Assembly (NCBI GenBank): GCA_043101605.1
Contig: JBICIG010000062.1
Coordinates: 1 to 29,340 of the forward strand
DNA: 29,340 nucleotides
Source: JBICIG01 sp043101605
GTDB taxonomy: Bacteria; Planctomycetota; Phycisphaerae; Phycisphaerales; UBA1924
Reading direction: 5' to 3'
Below are positions 9,809-18,141 of the stretch, in pieces (position 1 is the stretch's first letter; every line of letters starts with the position of its first letter). The position numbers and the translations under genes were made by a program. The notes beneath the pieces are model-generated. The model was not told the DNA's origin. It saw nothing but the letters and a program-made list of their open reading frames with translations, and made no database searches.

Positions 9809-10375
9809 CTAGTGGGGCCTCTGGCGGAACTCGGCCGGCTCGATGACATCATCGACAAAGGTGCCCAGCGTCGTATCCTTCCGCACGCCCGGGAACCGCA
9901 GCGACCGCCCGTGCGCGACGCACCAGATCGCCGGCGGCAGCGCCCCGGTCGCGAAGATCGCCTCGGTCAGGTTCTGCAGCGCATCGGAACGGACCATCTC
10001 GAACGGTCGCATCGCGCCGGTGAGGATGATCGGCGCGGTGGGCTCGGCGATGTGCTCGTGCAGCACACGCCCGGTCTCGGCGAGCGTGTCGGTGCCGTGA
10101 AGGATCACGACGCCCCCGGACTCGGGCCGCCCGTCGGCGTCGCGGGTCGTGGCGCCCGTGGCGCGGACGACCTCGAGCACGCGGCGCCGATCAGCTTCGG
10201 TCAACTCGAGGCTGTCCTTGCTCATCAGTTCGATGACATTGACCGAGGTCTCGACCAGTCGCAGACGCTTGAGCATCCGCCGGATGATCGACCGCTCGTT
10301 GCGGAGCGACCCCGACCGCTCGTCGTAGGTCTTCTCGATCGTGCCGCCGGTGGTGATGATGGTGATGCTTCGCAT
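9809..10375 (-). CDS. Single-domain asparaginase/glutaminase homologue
   Basis: This 188-residue protein matches only the N-terminal domain of L-asparaginases (usual length about 330). Two active-site motifs are present: TTGGTIEKTY at residues 8-17, holding the nucleophilic Thr, and HGTDTLAET around 93-101, holding the Thr-Asp pair. PIILTGAMRP follows with a conserved SDALQN. The C-terminal domain is missing, and the end (VAHGRSLRFPGVRKDTTLGTF) is that of the known family of short asparaginase-domain proteins, so this is probably a natural form and not a truncation. It may or may not hydrolyse asparagine, since the catalytic lysine of full-length enzymes is not obvious. It lies 12 bases after a lipoprotein gene, with which it is probably co-transcribed. 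Confidence 0.85.
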   Translation of the reverse strand: MRSITIITTGGTIEKTYDERSGSLRNERSIIRRMLKRLRLVETSVNVIELMSKDSLELTEADRRRVLEVVRATGATTRDADGRPESGGVVILHGTDTLAETGRVLHEHIAEPTAPIILTGAMRPFEMVRSDALQNLTEAIFATGALPPAIWCVAHGRSLRFPGVRKDTTLGTFVDDVIEPAEFRQRPH

Positions 10376-10387
10376 GGCGTGGCGGTC

Positions 10388-10924
10388 TCAGCGGGCGTCG
10401 CGGTAGAACACCGCGCGGAACGCGTAGTAGGCGTTGTCGTAGACCTCGGGCACATACCGCGTCTCGGTCCACTCGATCGTCTCGTCGTCGTAGCGCCCCG
10501 TGCGCGGGTCGTACCGACCTCGCCGCTTGCTGGTCCAGACATCCTGCACCGGGCGGAGCGTCGTCTCGCGCTCGGTGTGCAGGTAGCGGAGCCCCCACGC
10601 GACGAGGTCCGCGCCGACCTCGCGCCCCTGTCGGCGGAGATCGTCCTCGATCCCGCGGTAGTAGACGCCCGTGAAATTCGCAAAGCCGATCTGCTCAAGC
10701 CCGTCGCGTCCGCGCCCGCGCGTTGCGTCCTCGAACTCGACCAGTTCCAGCACCGGGTTGGCGGCGCGTGGCTCGGCGGTCATCGACGCGGCGCCCGCCC
10801 CGCCGAAACCTTCGTACGCCTTGGACCACGGATTGGCGGCACACCCGCCCAGCACGCTCGAGAGCAGTGCCAGCGCCGAGGCTGTCAGGAAGGTGGCCAA
10901 ACGCGTCGGAGCGGGTTGAAGCAT
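10388..10924 (-). CDS. Hypothetical lipoprotein upstream of the asparaginase homologue
   Basis: The product has 178 residues. The signal peptide ends in LGGC (residues 25-28), so Cys28 is the likely lipidation site. The mature part has a conserved-looking segment GVYYRGIEDDLRRQGREVGA, then ADLVAWGLRYLHTE, and ends in a Tyr-rich stretch (ETRYVPEVYDNAYYAFRA). I do not recognise the family. The ATG at 10924 is supported by a -10 box, TACACT, ending five bases upstream and by the absence of any Shine-Dalgarno; a longer frame upstream would put a non-secretory sequence ahead of the signal peptide. It is the first gene of a two-gene unit with the short asparaginase homologue. Confidence 0.8.
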   Translation of the reverse strand: MLQPAPTRLATFLTASALALLSSVLGGCAANPWSKAYEGFGGAGAASMTAEPRAANPVLELVEFEDATRGRGRDGLEQIGFANFTGVYYRGIEDDLRRQGREVGADLVAWGLRYLHTERETTLRPVQDVWTSKRRGRYDPRTGRYDDETIEWTETRYVPEVYDNAYYAFRAVFYRDAR

Positions 10925-10929
10925 GGCAA

Positions 10930-10935
10930 AGTGTA
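10930..10935 (-). promoter_or_regulatory. Candidate -10 box (TACACT), minus strand, leaderless
   Basis: On the minus strand TACACT is followed by five bases (TTGCC) and then the ATG at 10924. Confidence 0.55.
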
Positions 10936-11011
10936 CTCGGCCCGGTTCATCCCGGGAACGCCGCCGGCCCGCGCGACCGGACCGTCCGGACGGGTTGGCG
11001 GCCGCCGACGG

Positions 11012-11017
11012 TACCAT
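11012..11017 (+). promoter_or_regulatory. Candidate -10 box (TACCAT), leaderless, for the DUF3754 operon
   Basis: TACCAT ends seven bases before the ATG at 11025. With the minus-strand box at 10930-10935 it defines a divergent promoter region of about 75 bases between the two boxes. Confidence 0.55.
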
Positions 11018-11024
11018 CACCGCC

Positions 11025-12341
11025 ATGCTCCGCACGGTTCTGACACGCCGACGCGTCTACGACGAGCGCGTCGAGCCGTGCCCGCTCCACACGCCCGACG
11101 ACCGGTTCATCCCCCTCCGCGCCGAGGACCTCCGGGAGCTGCTCGCAAAGGAGTTTCCGGACGCTCGCGGCGTCTTCGACCGCCTCGGACGCATCGTCGA
11201 CCACGAAGCGGGGGCCCTCGGGCGCCGGCTGACCAATGCCTACGCCCCGTTCAACCCCGACCGCGACACGCTCGATATCCACGCCCCCGGGGGCTCCCCA
11301 TCCGACCGCTACCGCGAGTTGAGCCGGGTGCTCGGTCATGTGTTCGCCAAAGCAAACTTCGAGTGGCTGGGCGAGGAACTCATCCGGGCGGCGATCGCCG
11401 AGAAGAACTCCCACGGGCTCCGCGTGCGGATCGATCCCGAGGGCGTGCGTGAGATGGGGATCTGGGTCCGGGGGCGCGGCAGGATGCACCGCCGCGTGCG
11501 CACGCTGCGTCACCCCTGGCGGGGAGTGATGCGCGAGATGACGCTCTGCCGAAGGCTTGCCGTCTTGGCCTGGATGCCCGAGGAGCAGGCCGAGCCCGAT
11601 GAAGCGCCCGGCAGCGGGCCCGTCTGGCTCAAGATGTTCCGCGACATCCCGCTGGCGGATCTCGAAGCCCTGCTGCCGCACGCCGAGGTGCGCATGAACT
11701 GGTGGGACCGTTTCCAGGCGTTCGGCGGGGCGGGCGGGGCGCTGGGAAGCACCGCCTACAAGATCGGGAGCATCGGGCTGACCGTCGTGAAGCTCTCGGC
11801 CTTCCTGTGGGTCGCGGTGCTCGGTTTACTGACGCTGGGCTTCAGGGCGTTCTTCGGGTACCGCCGGGCCAAGAGCAAGCGCGATGCGCAGCGGACGCAG
11901 CATCTCTACTACCAGAACCTCGCCAACAACGCCGCCGCGACGCACCTGCTCGTCGCCAAGGTCGCCCAGGAGGAACTCAAGGAGGCGATGCTCGCGTACG
12001 CGATGGCGCACGCCGCGAGAGATGCCGGCCCGGTCCGCCCGGCGGATCTCCGCGCCCGGGCCGAAAGCTTCATCCGCGAGCGCTTCGACACGATCGTGCG
12101 GTTCGATGTGCTGGACGCGATCGAGACGCTGGTGCGGGTCGGGCTCGTCGCGTCGCCGACGCGGATCGAGGTTTCCCCGCCCCACGAGGCCTCACGAGCG
12201 CTCGACCGGTACCTCGCCTCGGGCGATGCCGACCTCTACCACGATCGCTGCATCGACGCCCGCGTAGACTCTCGGCATGACGCCACCACGCCGCCCGCCG
12301 CCGACCCAACGCCGGCGGGTCAGGACGGAGCCCATCCATGA
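11025..12341 (+). CDS. DUF3754 (TMEM143-like) membrane protein
   Basis: This 438-residue protein fits the DUF3754 family. The family core is visible as WLKMFRDIPLADLEALLPHA, EVRMNWWDRFQAF, two hydrophobic segments (about 245-275, the second VVKLSAFLWVAVLGLLTLGF), then the signature HLYYQNLANNAAATHLLVAK followed by EELKEAMLAYAMAH. A winged-helix-like segment follows near 365-400. The N-terminal half is soluble. The family's function is unknown. The start at 11025 is supported by a -10 box seven bases upstream. The stop overlaps the next start in ATGA (12338-12341), so translation of the next gene is probably coupled. Confidence 0.88.
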   Translation: MLRTVLTRRRVYDERVEPCPLHTPDDRFIPLRAEDLRELLAKEFPDARGVFDRLGRIVDHEAGALGRRLTNAYAPFNPDRDTLDIHAPGGSPSDRYRELSRVLGHVFAKANFEWLGEELIRAAIAEKNSHGLRVRIDPEGVREMGIWVRGRGRMHRRVRTLRHPWRGVMREMTLCRRLAVLAWMPEEQAEPDEAPGSGPVWLKMFRDIPLADLEALLPHAEVRMNWWDRFQAFGGAGGALGSTAYKIGSIGLTVVKLSAFLWVAVLGLLTLGFRAFFGYRRAKSKRDAQRTQHLYYQNLANNAAATHLLVAKVAQEELKEAMLAYAMAHAARDAGPVRPADLRARAESFIRERFDTIVRFDVLDAIETLVRVGLVASPTRIEVSPPHEASRALDRYLASGDADLYHDRCIDARVDSRHDATTPPAADPTPAGQDGAHP

Positions 12342-14167
12342 TCACACGCAAGATCGGCAAGATTCTCCGAGGCAAGGCGACGCCGCTGCAACTCGTCCTC
12401 GCCGGCGTGCTCGGCGCGGAACTGGGGTTCGTGCCGAGTTTCGCGGCCGCGCCGGGGCTGGTGCTCGCGCTGGTCCTGCTGCTGCTGATCCTCAACGCCA
12501 ACCTGTTCATCGCGGTCGCGGTCGCGGGCGTCTCCAAGCTCGTCTCGCTGCTGCTCACGCCCGTGAGCTTCGAGGCGGGTCGGCTGCTGCTCGACGGCCC
12601 GACCCAGCCGCTGTTCAAGTGGGCGATCAACGCCCCGGTGCTCGCGCTCTTCGGGCTCGATTCCTATGTCGTCACCGGCGGGCTGCTCGTCGCCTTCATC
12701 GTCGGCCTCGCGCTGGGCATCGCGGTCGTCGCGCTGGTCAACGGCTTCCGCCGACGCATGGCCAGGCTCGAGGAAGGCTCGGAGAAGTACAAGAAGTACG
12801 CCTCCAAGCCGGGCGTGAGGATCCTCGCGTGGGCGGTGCTGGGCAAGGGGCATGGCAAGAGGACCTACGCCGACCTGCTCGCCCGCAAGATCGGCAACCC
12901 GATCCGCATCACGGGCGTCATCGCCGCGGTTGTCCTCGTCGGGGCGCTCTTCTTCGCCCGTTCGCTGCTGACCGACTCCTTCGTGACCGCCACGCTCAAG
13001 CGTCAACTCGAGTGGGCCAACGGCGCCACCGTCGACATCGAGCGTGTCTCGCTCGACTTCGGCACCGCGACGGTCACCATTGACGGGCTCGCGATGGCCG
13101 ACCCCGGCAAGCTCACGCACGACATCTTCCGGGCCGAGCGGCTCCAGGGCGATGTCGCGGTGGGGGATCTCCTCCGCCGGCGCATCGCGATCGACCGGCT
13201 CGAGGTCACCAACGCCTCGAGCGGCATGGAGCGGGCCACCCCGGGCGAGCGCATCGACCGCCCCGATCGCCCGGAGCCTCCCACGCGCGAGGGCGACAAG
13301 ACCATCGGCGACTACATCCGCGATGCGCAGAAATGGAAGGACCGCCTCGACCAGATCGCCCGCTGGATCGAACGCCTCGCCCCGCCCAAGCCCGATGACA
13401 CCAACGAGGGCGAGACCCTCCGCGACCGCCTCGAACGCATGGTCGAGCAGGACGGCTACCGCCGCGTCAAGGCGAGCCACCTCGTCGTCGGCGCCCCGGC
13501 GTTTCTCATCCGCGAGATCGAGGTCAACGGCATGCGCGTCGCCGATTTCGACGACGAGACCATCGACATCGTCATCCGCAACGCGTCGACCAACCCCTGG
13601 CTCGTCGATGATGCCGCCTCGGTCTCGTTGGTGAGCAGCGGGGGACGCCTCGACGCGGCCCTGAGTCTCGCCTCGGTCTCGCGCGGCGGGGGCGAGAGCC
13701 GCGTCGACTTCGCCTTCAAACGCGTCGCCACCAGTTGGATCGCTCCGCAATTGGTCTCGAAGCTCGGGCCCGACGGGCAGCCCCCCATCAAGGGCGGCGC
13801 GATCGATGTCTCCATCAAGGGCCCGTTCCGCGTCGAGCCGGGCATCCCGCTCGATGTCGCGATGGACCTGTTCCTCCACGACATGATCATGACCCTCCCG
13901 GGGGTCGGCGAGGTCGATCTCGGCGAGGACGGCATCACGCTCCCGGTCAACCTCGCCGGCGCCCTCGACGCCCCGCGCATCCGCGTCGAGCCCGACGCCC
14001 TGGGCAAGGCGCTCAAGGACGCCGGGCGCGATGTCCTCATCAACGAACTCTCCGACGAGGTGCGCGACCGGGTCGGCGGCCGCGCCGGCGAACTGCTCGA
14101 CGGCGGGCTCCGCAACATCCTCGGCAACGACCGCAAGAAGAAGGACGACGACAACGGTGGGGGCTGA
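12338..14167 (+). CDS. Fused TIGR03546-like / TIGR03545-like membrane protein
   Basis: The product has 609 residues. The first part (about 1-165) opens with MITRKIGKILRGKATPLQLV, then LAGVLGAELGFVPSF and four or so hydrophobic helices, as in TIGR03546 (related to DUF2062). After a further helix (about 185-210) the rest is a periplasmic beta-rich region with AsmA-like features (ATVDIERVSLDFGTATVTID, IAIDRLEVTNAS, GGAIDVSIKGPF) interrupted by a charged helical stretch (about 300-370), as in TIGR03545. As I recall, these two uncharacterised families are usually encoded by adjacent genes; here they are one protein. The C-terminus is a Lys/Asp/Gly tail. By analogy with AsmA-like proteins a role in envelope lipid or outer-membrane maintenance is possible but not shown. 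Confidence 0.8.
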   Translation: MITRKIGKILRGKATPLQLVLAGVLGAELGFVPSFAAAPGLVLALVLLLLILNANLFIAVAVAGVSKLVSLLLTPVSFEAGRLLLDGPTQPLFKWAINAPVLALFGLDSYVVTGGLLVAFIVGLALGIAVVALVNGFRRRMARLEEGSEKYKKYASKPGVRILAWAVLGKGHGKRTYADLLARKIGNPIRITGVIAAVVLVGALFFARSLLTDSFVTATLKRQLEWANGATVDIERVSLDFGTATVTIDGLAMADPGKLTHDIFRAERLQGDVAVGDLLRRRIAIDRLEVTNASSGMERATPGERIDRPDRPEPPTREGDKTIGDYIRDAQKWKDRLDQIARWIERLAPPKPDDTNEGETLRDRLERMVEQDGYRRVKASHLVVGAPAFLIREIEVNGMRVADFDDETIDIVIRNASTNPWLVDDAASVSLVSSGGRLDAALSLASVSRGGGESRVDFAFKRVATSWIAPQLVSKLGPDGQPPIKGGAIDVSIKGPFRVEPGIPLDVAMDLFLHDMIMTLPGVGEVDLGEDGITLPVNLAGALDAPRIRVEPDALGKALKDAGRDVLINELSDEVRDRVGGRAGELLDGGLRNILGNDRKKKDDDNGGG

Positions 14168-14170
14168 CGA

Positions 14171-15631
14171 GTGACCACGCCGCTCAACCAGTCCCAGCGC
14201 GCCCTGGCGATGGAGGCCCAGCGCCGCCTGGTCGGGGGCGACCCGCGCGGCGCCCTTCCCCCGCTGCAGCGACTGATCGCCGAGGTCCCCGACGACCCGC
14301 GCATCCTCACCATGCTCGGCGTCTGCCTCAACCAGATCGGCAACGCCCCGGGCGCGATCAAAGCCCTCCGCCGCGCGATCGAACTCGGGGTTGCGGATCC
14401 CGAGATCTTCGTCTCCCTCGCCCAGGCGCATGCCCACGCCGGCGAGTTCGAAGCCGCCGAGCAGACCTACGCCGAAGTGCAGCGGAAGGCCCCGACCCAC
14501 CCCGCCGCGGCCGCCGGTCGCGCGGGCATGCTCGTCACACTCGGACGGCGCAACGAGGCGCTGGCGATCGTCCGCGACGCGCTCGCCCTGCATCCGGGAG
14601 ACCCGGCGCTGCTGCTCGAGTGGTCGCGGGCCGACCGCCAGACCGATTCGGCAGTCATCGTCTCGGCTCTCGAGCAGGCGGTCGCCCGCCCGGATCTCCA
14701 CCGCGGGGCGCGGGCGCAGCTTCTCTTTGAACTCTGCGCACGCCTCGAGCGAGACGCCGACTACGACCGCGCGTGGAACGCCGCCCAGCGTGCCAACGCC
14801 CTGCTCGCCCGCCCCTACGACCACGCCGAGTTCGCGTCGGCGGTCGACGCGGTGCGCACGAACTGGTCGCGCGAAGCGATCGCCGCGATGCCGACCGGGT
14901 CGGCCTCCGACGATCGTCCCGTGTTCATCGTCGGCATGCCGCGCTCGGGCACCAGCCTCGTCGAGCAGATCATCCAGAGCCATCCCGAGGCCTTCGGCGG
15001 CGGGGAGCTCAACATCGTTCAGGGCATCGCCCGCAAGCACTTCGGCGTGTGGTCGCGGGTGCTCCCCGGCTCGATCACCGGTCCGGTCCTCGATGCGTTC
15101 GCCGACGACCTGCTCGGCGCGATGACTCGCCAGGGGCCCGCCTCGGCCCGCCGCGTCACCGACAAGACGCCCCGCAACTGGCGTTCGCTCGGCGTGCTGC
15201 ACCGCGCGCTCCCGAACGCGCGCTTCGTGCATTGCGTCCGCGACGCGACCGACACCTGCCTGTCGTGCTACTTCCTCGATCTCCAGGGCGACTACCGCTT
15301 CAAGCACGACCCGGTCGATCTCGCCCGCTACTACCGCAGCTACCGCGAACTGATGGAGCACTGGAGGGCGGTCCTCGACGGTCGGCTCATCGAGGTCCGC
15401 TACGAAGACCTGACCGCCGACCCCGACGCGAAGATCCCCGAACTGATCGAATTCCTCGGTCTGCCCTTCGACGAGCGCTGCCTGCGCCCGCACGAGAGCG
15501 ACCGCGTCGTGCGCACCTCCAGCAACCAGCAGGTGCGCGAGGCGATCTACCGCTCGTCGGTCAAGCGCTGGCAGCGCTTCGCCGACCACCTGGGCCCGAT
15601 GCGCGAGGCCCTCGGCCCGTACGCCGAGTGA
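14171..15631 (+). CDS. TPR-repeat sulfotransferase
   Basis: This 486-residue protein has two parts. Residues about 5-235 are TPR repeats (for example PRILTMLGVCLNQIGNAPGA and FVSLAQAHAHAGEFEAAEQT). Residues about 250-480 form a Sulfotransfer_3 domain. The 5'-phosphosulfate-binding loop is FIVGMPRSGTSLVEQI near 256, and the 3'-phosphate motif region is RFVHCVRDATDTCLSCY near 352. The fold continues with DKTPRNW and RYEDLTADPDAKI. It should transfer sulfate from PAPS to a protein or carbohydrate acceptor bound by the TPRs; the acceptor is unknown. There is no signal peptide, so it is cytoplasmic. The GTG start at 14171 is three bases after the previous stop; no strong Shine-Dalgarno precedes it, so translation is probably coupled. 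It is the last gene of the operon. Confidence 0.92.
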   Translation: MTTPLNQSQRALAMEAQRRLVGGDPRGALPPLQRLIAEVPDDPRILTMLGVCLNQIGNAPGAIKALRRAIELGVADPEIFVSLAQAHAHAGEFEAAEQTYAEVQRKAPTHPAAAAGRAGMLVTLGRRNEALAIVRDALALHPGDPALLLEWSRADRQTDSAVIVSALEQAVARPDLHRGARAQLLFELCARLERDADYDRAWNAAQRANALLARPYDHAEFASAVDAVRTNWSREAIAAMPTGSASDDRPVFIVGMPRSGTSLVEQIIQSHPEAFGGGELNIVQGIARKHFGVWSRVLPGSITGPVLDAFADDLLGAMTRQGPASARRVTDKTPRNWRSLGVLHRALPNARFVHCVRDATDTCLSCYFLDLQGDYRFKHDPVDLARYYRSYRELMEHWRAVLDGRLIEVRYEDLTADPDAKIPELIEFLGLPFDERCLRPHESDRVVRTSSNQQVREAIYRSSVKRWQRFADHLGPMREALGPYAE

Positions 15632-15645
15632 CGCCCGGCGAGAGC

Positions 15646-15682
15646 AAATAAAACGGCGGGCGACCGATCGGGTCGCCCGCCG
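15646..15682 (-). terminator. Rho-independent terminator of the minus-strand secreted-protein gene
   Basis: CGGCGGGCGACC (15654-15665) and GGTCGCCCGCCG (15671-15682) form a perfect 12-pair stem with a five-base loop. On the minus strand TTTTATTT follows, so it ends the transcript coming from 16780. It may also stop the converging operon. Confidence 0.95.
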
Positions 15683-15712
15683 CACCGGATGGTTCCGCTT
15701 GTTCCGTCGAGA

Positions 15713-16780
15713 TCAGTTCCCGCCGAACGGGTTCCCGATCTCGCCCATCATCTCGCCGAGCCCTTCGCCCATGCCGTCGGCGATCTGGAACATCATGGTC
15801 GTCATGCCGCGCAGCTCGGCCTTGTCGAGCTTCACGCGGATGCGCGAGCCCGACCGCTCCATCTGCAGCGCATCGCGGACGAACGACGCCATCTCCGAAG
15901 GCAGCGGGCCCTCGTAGTCCTCGTCCTCGCGGGCGTCCGCGTCGGCCTTGCGGGCCTCTTCCATCAGCATCTCCATCGCCGCGGCGTAGGAGCCCTGCAT
16001 GATGTCCGCGTCGGCTTCGTCGGCCATCTGGGCGCCCAGACCGATCTCCGGGTTCGTCCCCAGTTCGACCCACAGGCCCATCCACTCGGCCTCCATCGCC
16101 GTGCGGGCCAGCGGCGCCAGGAACGCCGGCTCCTGCGGCACCTGATCGAGCACCATGTCCCGCATCAGCAGGTTCGGCACCACCGCGAGCTTCATGGGCC
16201 AGTCGCCCATCGACGACATCGCTTCATCGAACTCGCCCTGCACGCGCGGCGACCACGCGTCCTCGGGGATGTCCACCGACCCCTGCGCGAAGTAGACCCA
16301 GTGATCGACCGCCTCGGTGTCGTCGTTGTACTGGCCGGTGTAGCCCGTCATGAAGCCCTGCGGCGCCAGCATCCCGCCGAACATCTGGCCCATCTGCTGG
16401 GCCGACTGCTCGCTCGACGCCGGGAGCAGCACGAACACGCTGGGCTCGCCGTCGGCTTCCTCGGGCGCCATCATCACGATCGAGATCGTGTCGGCGCCCT
16501 GTGAGCTGAGCATGCCCGTGATCATCGACACCTGCCCGACCTGCGCCATCGCCGCGTCGATCTGCTGCTTCATGTCCCTTCCGATGCTCAGCTTGCCGAT
16601 CTCGTCGAAATCGAGCACCGCGTAGACGGTGTCGCGGATCGCCTGCGGCGTCAGCGCCGTCAGGTCCACCTGCGCCACCATCACCGTGTTCTCGGTGAAG
16701 AACTGCGTCGGCATCTCGGGGTCGCCCAGCGCCGCGCACGACATCGTCGCGACCGCCGTCATCGCCAGAAGGGGCTTCAT
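15713..16780 (-). CDS. Methionine-rich secreted hypothetical protein
   Basis: The product has 355 residues with a signal peptide (residues 1-19, cleavage likely after CAALG). About 35 residues are methionine, near 10 percent, spread over the whole length and often paired (IVMMAPEE, TTMMFQI, GEMMGEI). The sequence is otherwise acidic, with a highly charged segment near 285-300 (DADAREDEDYEG). The family is not recognised. The overall pattern, an exported protein with repeated alpha/beta units such as TVMVAQVDLTALTP, recalls planctomycete secreted DUF proteins. The ATG at 16780 has AAAGGAA six bases upstream. A strong terminator lies 31 bases beyond the stop, so it is likely a single-gene unit. 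Confidence 0.75.
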   Translation of the reverse strand: MKPLLAMTAVATMSCAALGDPEMPTQFFTENTVMVAQVDLTALTPQAIRDTVYAVLDFDEIGKLSIGRDMKQQIDAAMAQVGQVSMITGMLSSQGADTISIVMMAPEEADGEPSVFVLLPASSEQSAQQMGQMFGGMLAPQGFMTGYTGQYNDDTEAVDHWVYFAQGSVDIPEDAWSPRVQGEFDEAMSSMGDWPMKLAVVPNLLMRDMVLDQVPQEPAFLAPLARTAMEAEWMGLWVELGTNPEIGLGAQMADEADADIMQGSYAAAMEMLMEEARKADADAREDEDYEGPLPSEMASFVRDALQMERSGSRIRVKLDKAELRGMTTMMFQIADGMGEGLGEMMGEIGNPFGGN

Positions 16781-16894
16781 CGGGTTCCTTTCAATCGCAA
16801 AGGCTCAGGAGGGGGAGCGCACGCCCTGGTTCTCGTGTGAACCGAGCCGTACGGCTCAGACCGGACCGCCCACGCCGAGGAGCGTCCGCGATCC

Positions 16895-16900
16895 ATGCTA
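16895..16900 (-). promoter_or_regulatory. Candidate -10 box (TAGCAT), minus strand
   Basis: TAGCAT on the minus strand lies about 115 bases upstream of the 16780 start. An identical TAGCAT lies upstream of the next minus-strand gene (18036-18041), suggesting a shared promoter type. Confidence 0.3.
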
Positions 16901-16956
16901 CACGCCCATGCGTTGCAGACCCAGCCGGCGGGCACGCCCGCCCGCACCCGGCAATC

Positions 16957-17952
16957 TCACCAGGGCTCCCCGTCCGGGTCCACATCCAGCGTGATCGGGC
17001 CCTCGTCCCGACGCGGCGGATCGTCCTCGCGCCGCGGCTCCGGGCGAGATCCCGCGTCGGGACGCGGCGAAGGCTCTGCGGCGGGGCGGGAATCCGTCCG
17101 CGCGACCGGCCGCGGACCGGTCCGGGCCGCCGATCCATCCGCCCGGGCCGGGCCGTCAACGCCGGCCGGAGGCGCTGCCGACACCGGGCCCCGCTTCGGC
17201 GGGACCCGCTCGATCCGCGACCGCTCGTGCTCGGGCTCGTGGGTCGGCTTCTGGTGCGATGCCGAGACGACGGTGGGGGCCATCATCGTCGTCAGCCCGG
17301 CCGGGCCGTACAGCGTCTCGACCTCCACGCCGCGGTACCTCGTCTCCTGGGCCTTCTGGGTCGGGTCCCGGAAAGTCCTCGCGACGCCGAAGCTCGTCGG
17401 GTGCAGCCCCTGCCCGGTCACCCTCGCGAGCTGCTCGATGCTCGACTTGAGCGCCTCGACGATGAACGAGGGCGGCATCAGCCGGTCCAGCTCCCGGATC
17501 TGCCCCAGCCCCGAGAGATAAGTCATTGCGTGCTTGAGCCCGCGGTGCACGCGGAACACCCGCTGCTGCAGCCGCAGCGTGTCCGACGCCCGAACGCCCA
17601 GGTTCCCGAAGAGATTCTGCGTGAAAGGCGGGACGGGGTCCGAATCCTCGACCATGTCCAGCAGCGCCATCAGCTCGTCGAGGTGAAACTCCCGCCGCCC
17701 GCCCTGCCACACCCACACCGCGTGATCGATGTCGTGCAGCATCGCCCACGCGATCCGCTGCGCTTCCTCACGCAGCTTGCTCCGTTCGATCATCCAGTCG
17801 ACGATCGCGACCGTCAGCGCGATCCCGAACACCTCCGAGCCGAGGTTCAGCGTGAAGTCCGACCAGCTCGACGAGCTGAACGCGAAGGTCAGCGCCGCGA
17901 GGATCGCCGCCAGCCCGGTGAGGATGATCGTGAGAATGACGCGATAGGACAC
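16957..17952 (-). CDS. Hypothetical inner-membrane protein with long charged tail
   Basis: The product has 331 residues. Two N-terminal membrane helices (about 4-24, VILTIILTGLAAILAALTFA, and 37-55, GSEVFGIALTVAIVDWMI) are followed by a helical cytoplasmic domain. That domain (about 56-210) includes REEAQRIAWAMLHDIDHAVW and a stretch around HRGLKHAMTYLSGL. The last 100 residues are a Pro/Arg/Glu/Ala-rich disordered tail. I do not recognise a named family. The start is taken as the GTG at 17952, just before the first helix; GGTGG lies upstream. The frame stays open further upstream, but that part is not protein-like. It is separated from the secreted-protein gene downstream by 176 bases. Confidence 0.75.
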   Translation of the reverse strand: MSYRVILTIILTGLAAILAALTFAFSSSSWSDFTLNLGSEVFGIALTVAIVDWMIERSKLREEAQRIAWAMLHDIDHAVWVWQGGRREFHLDELMALLDMVEDSDPVPPFTQNLFGNLGVRASDTLRLQQRVFRVHRGLKHAMTYLSGLGQIRELDRLMPPSFIVEALKSSIEQLARVTGQGLHPTSFGVARTFRDPTQKAQETRYRGVEVETLYGPAGLTTMMAPTVVSASHQKPTHEPEHERSRIERVPPKRGPVSAAPPAGVDGPARADGSAARTGPRPVARTDSRPAAEPSPRPDAGSRPEPRREDDPPRRDEGPITLDVDPDGEPW

Positions 17953-18035
17953 CGAACCACCCCTTGTTCCCGATCCGGCTCTCGATCCGTGTCTCGCCCG
18001 GGAATCGAACGCTCCCGGCCGCCCCGCCCGCGCCC

Positions 18036-18045
18036 ATGCTACGCT
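18036..18045. promoter_or_regulatory. Overlapping divergent -10 boxes
   Basis: ATGCTACGCT holds TACGCT on the plus strand (18040-18045), about 97 bases before the gene at 18142, and TAGCAT on the minus strand (18036-18041), about 84 bases before the gene ending at 17952. The two promoters would share two base pairs and could exclude each other. A hairpin, CCGGGA/TCCCGG (17998-18018), lies in the minus-strand leader. Confidence 0.35.
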
Positions 18046-18141
18046 ATCGCCCACGGGGCCGGAAGCGATCCCCGGTCGATTCAGGGGGATCCCGAGCCTC
18101 GACACGGCGTTTCTTCGCCGACTCTCAACCAGGAGCGACGC

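Noticed and set aside
12320..15685. Minus-strand open frame of about 1100 codons across the membrane-protein and sulfotransferase genes
   Set aside because: It runs antisense to two clearly real genes, has no domain, and is explained by the rarity of stop codons at this GC content.
17995..18020. tRNA-like TTCGATT loop on the minus strand
   Set aside because: The flanking bases do not form a T-arm; they form a simple CCGGGA/TCCCGG hairpin, and no acceptor or anticodon arm exists.
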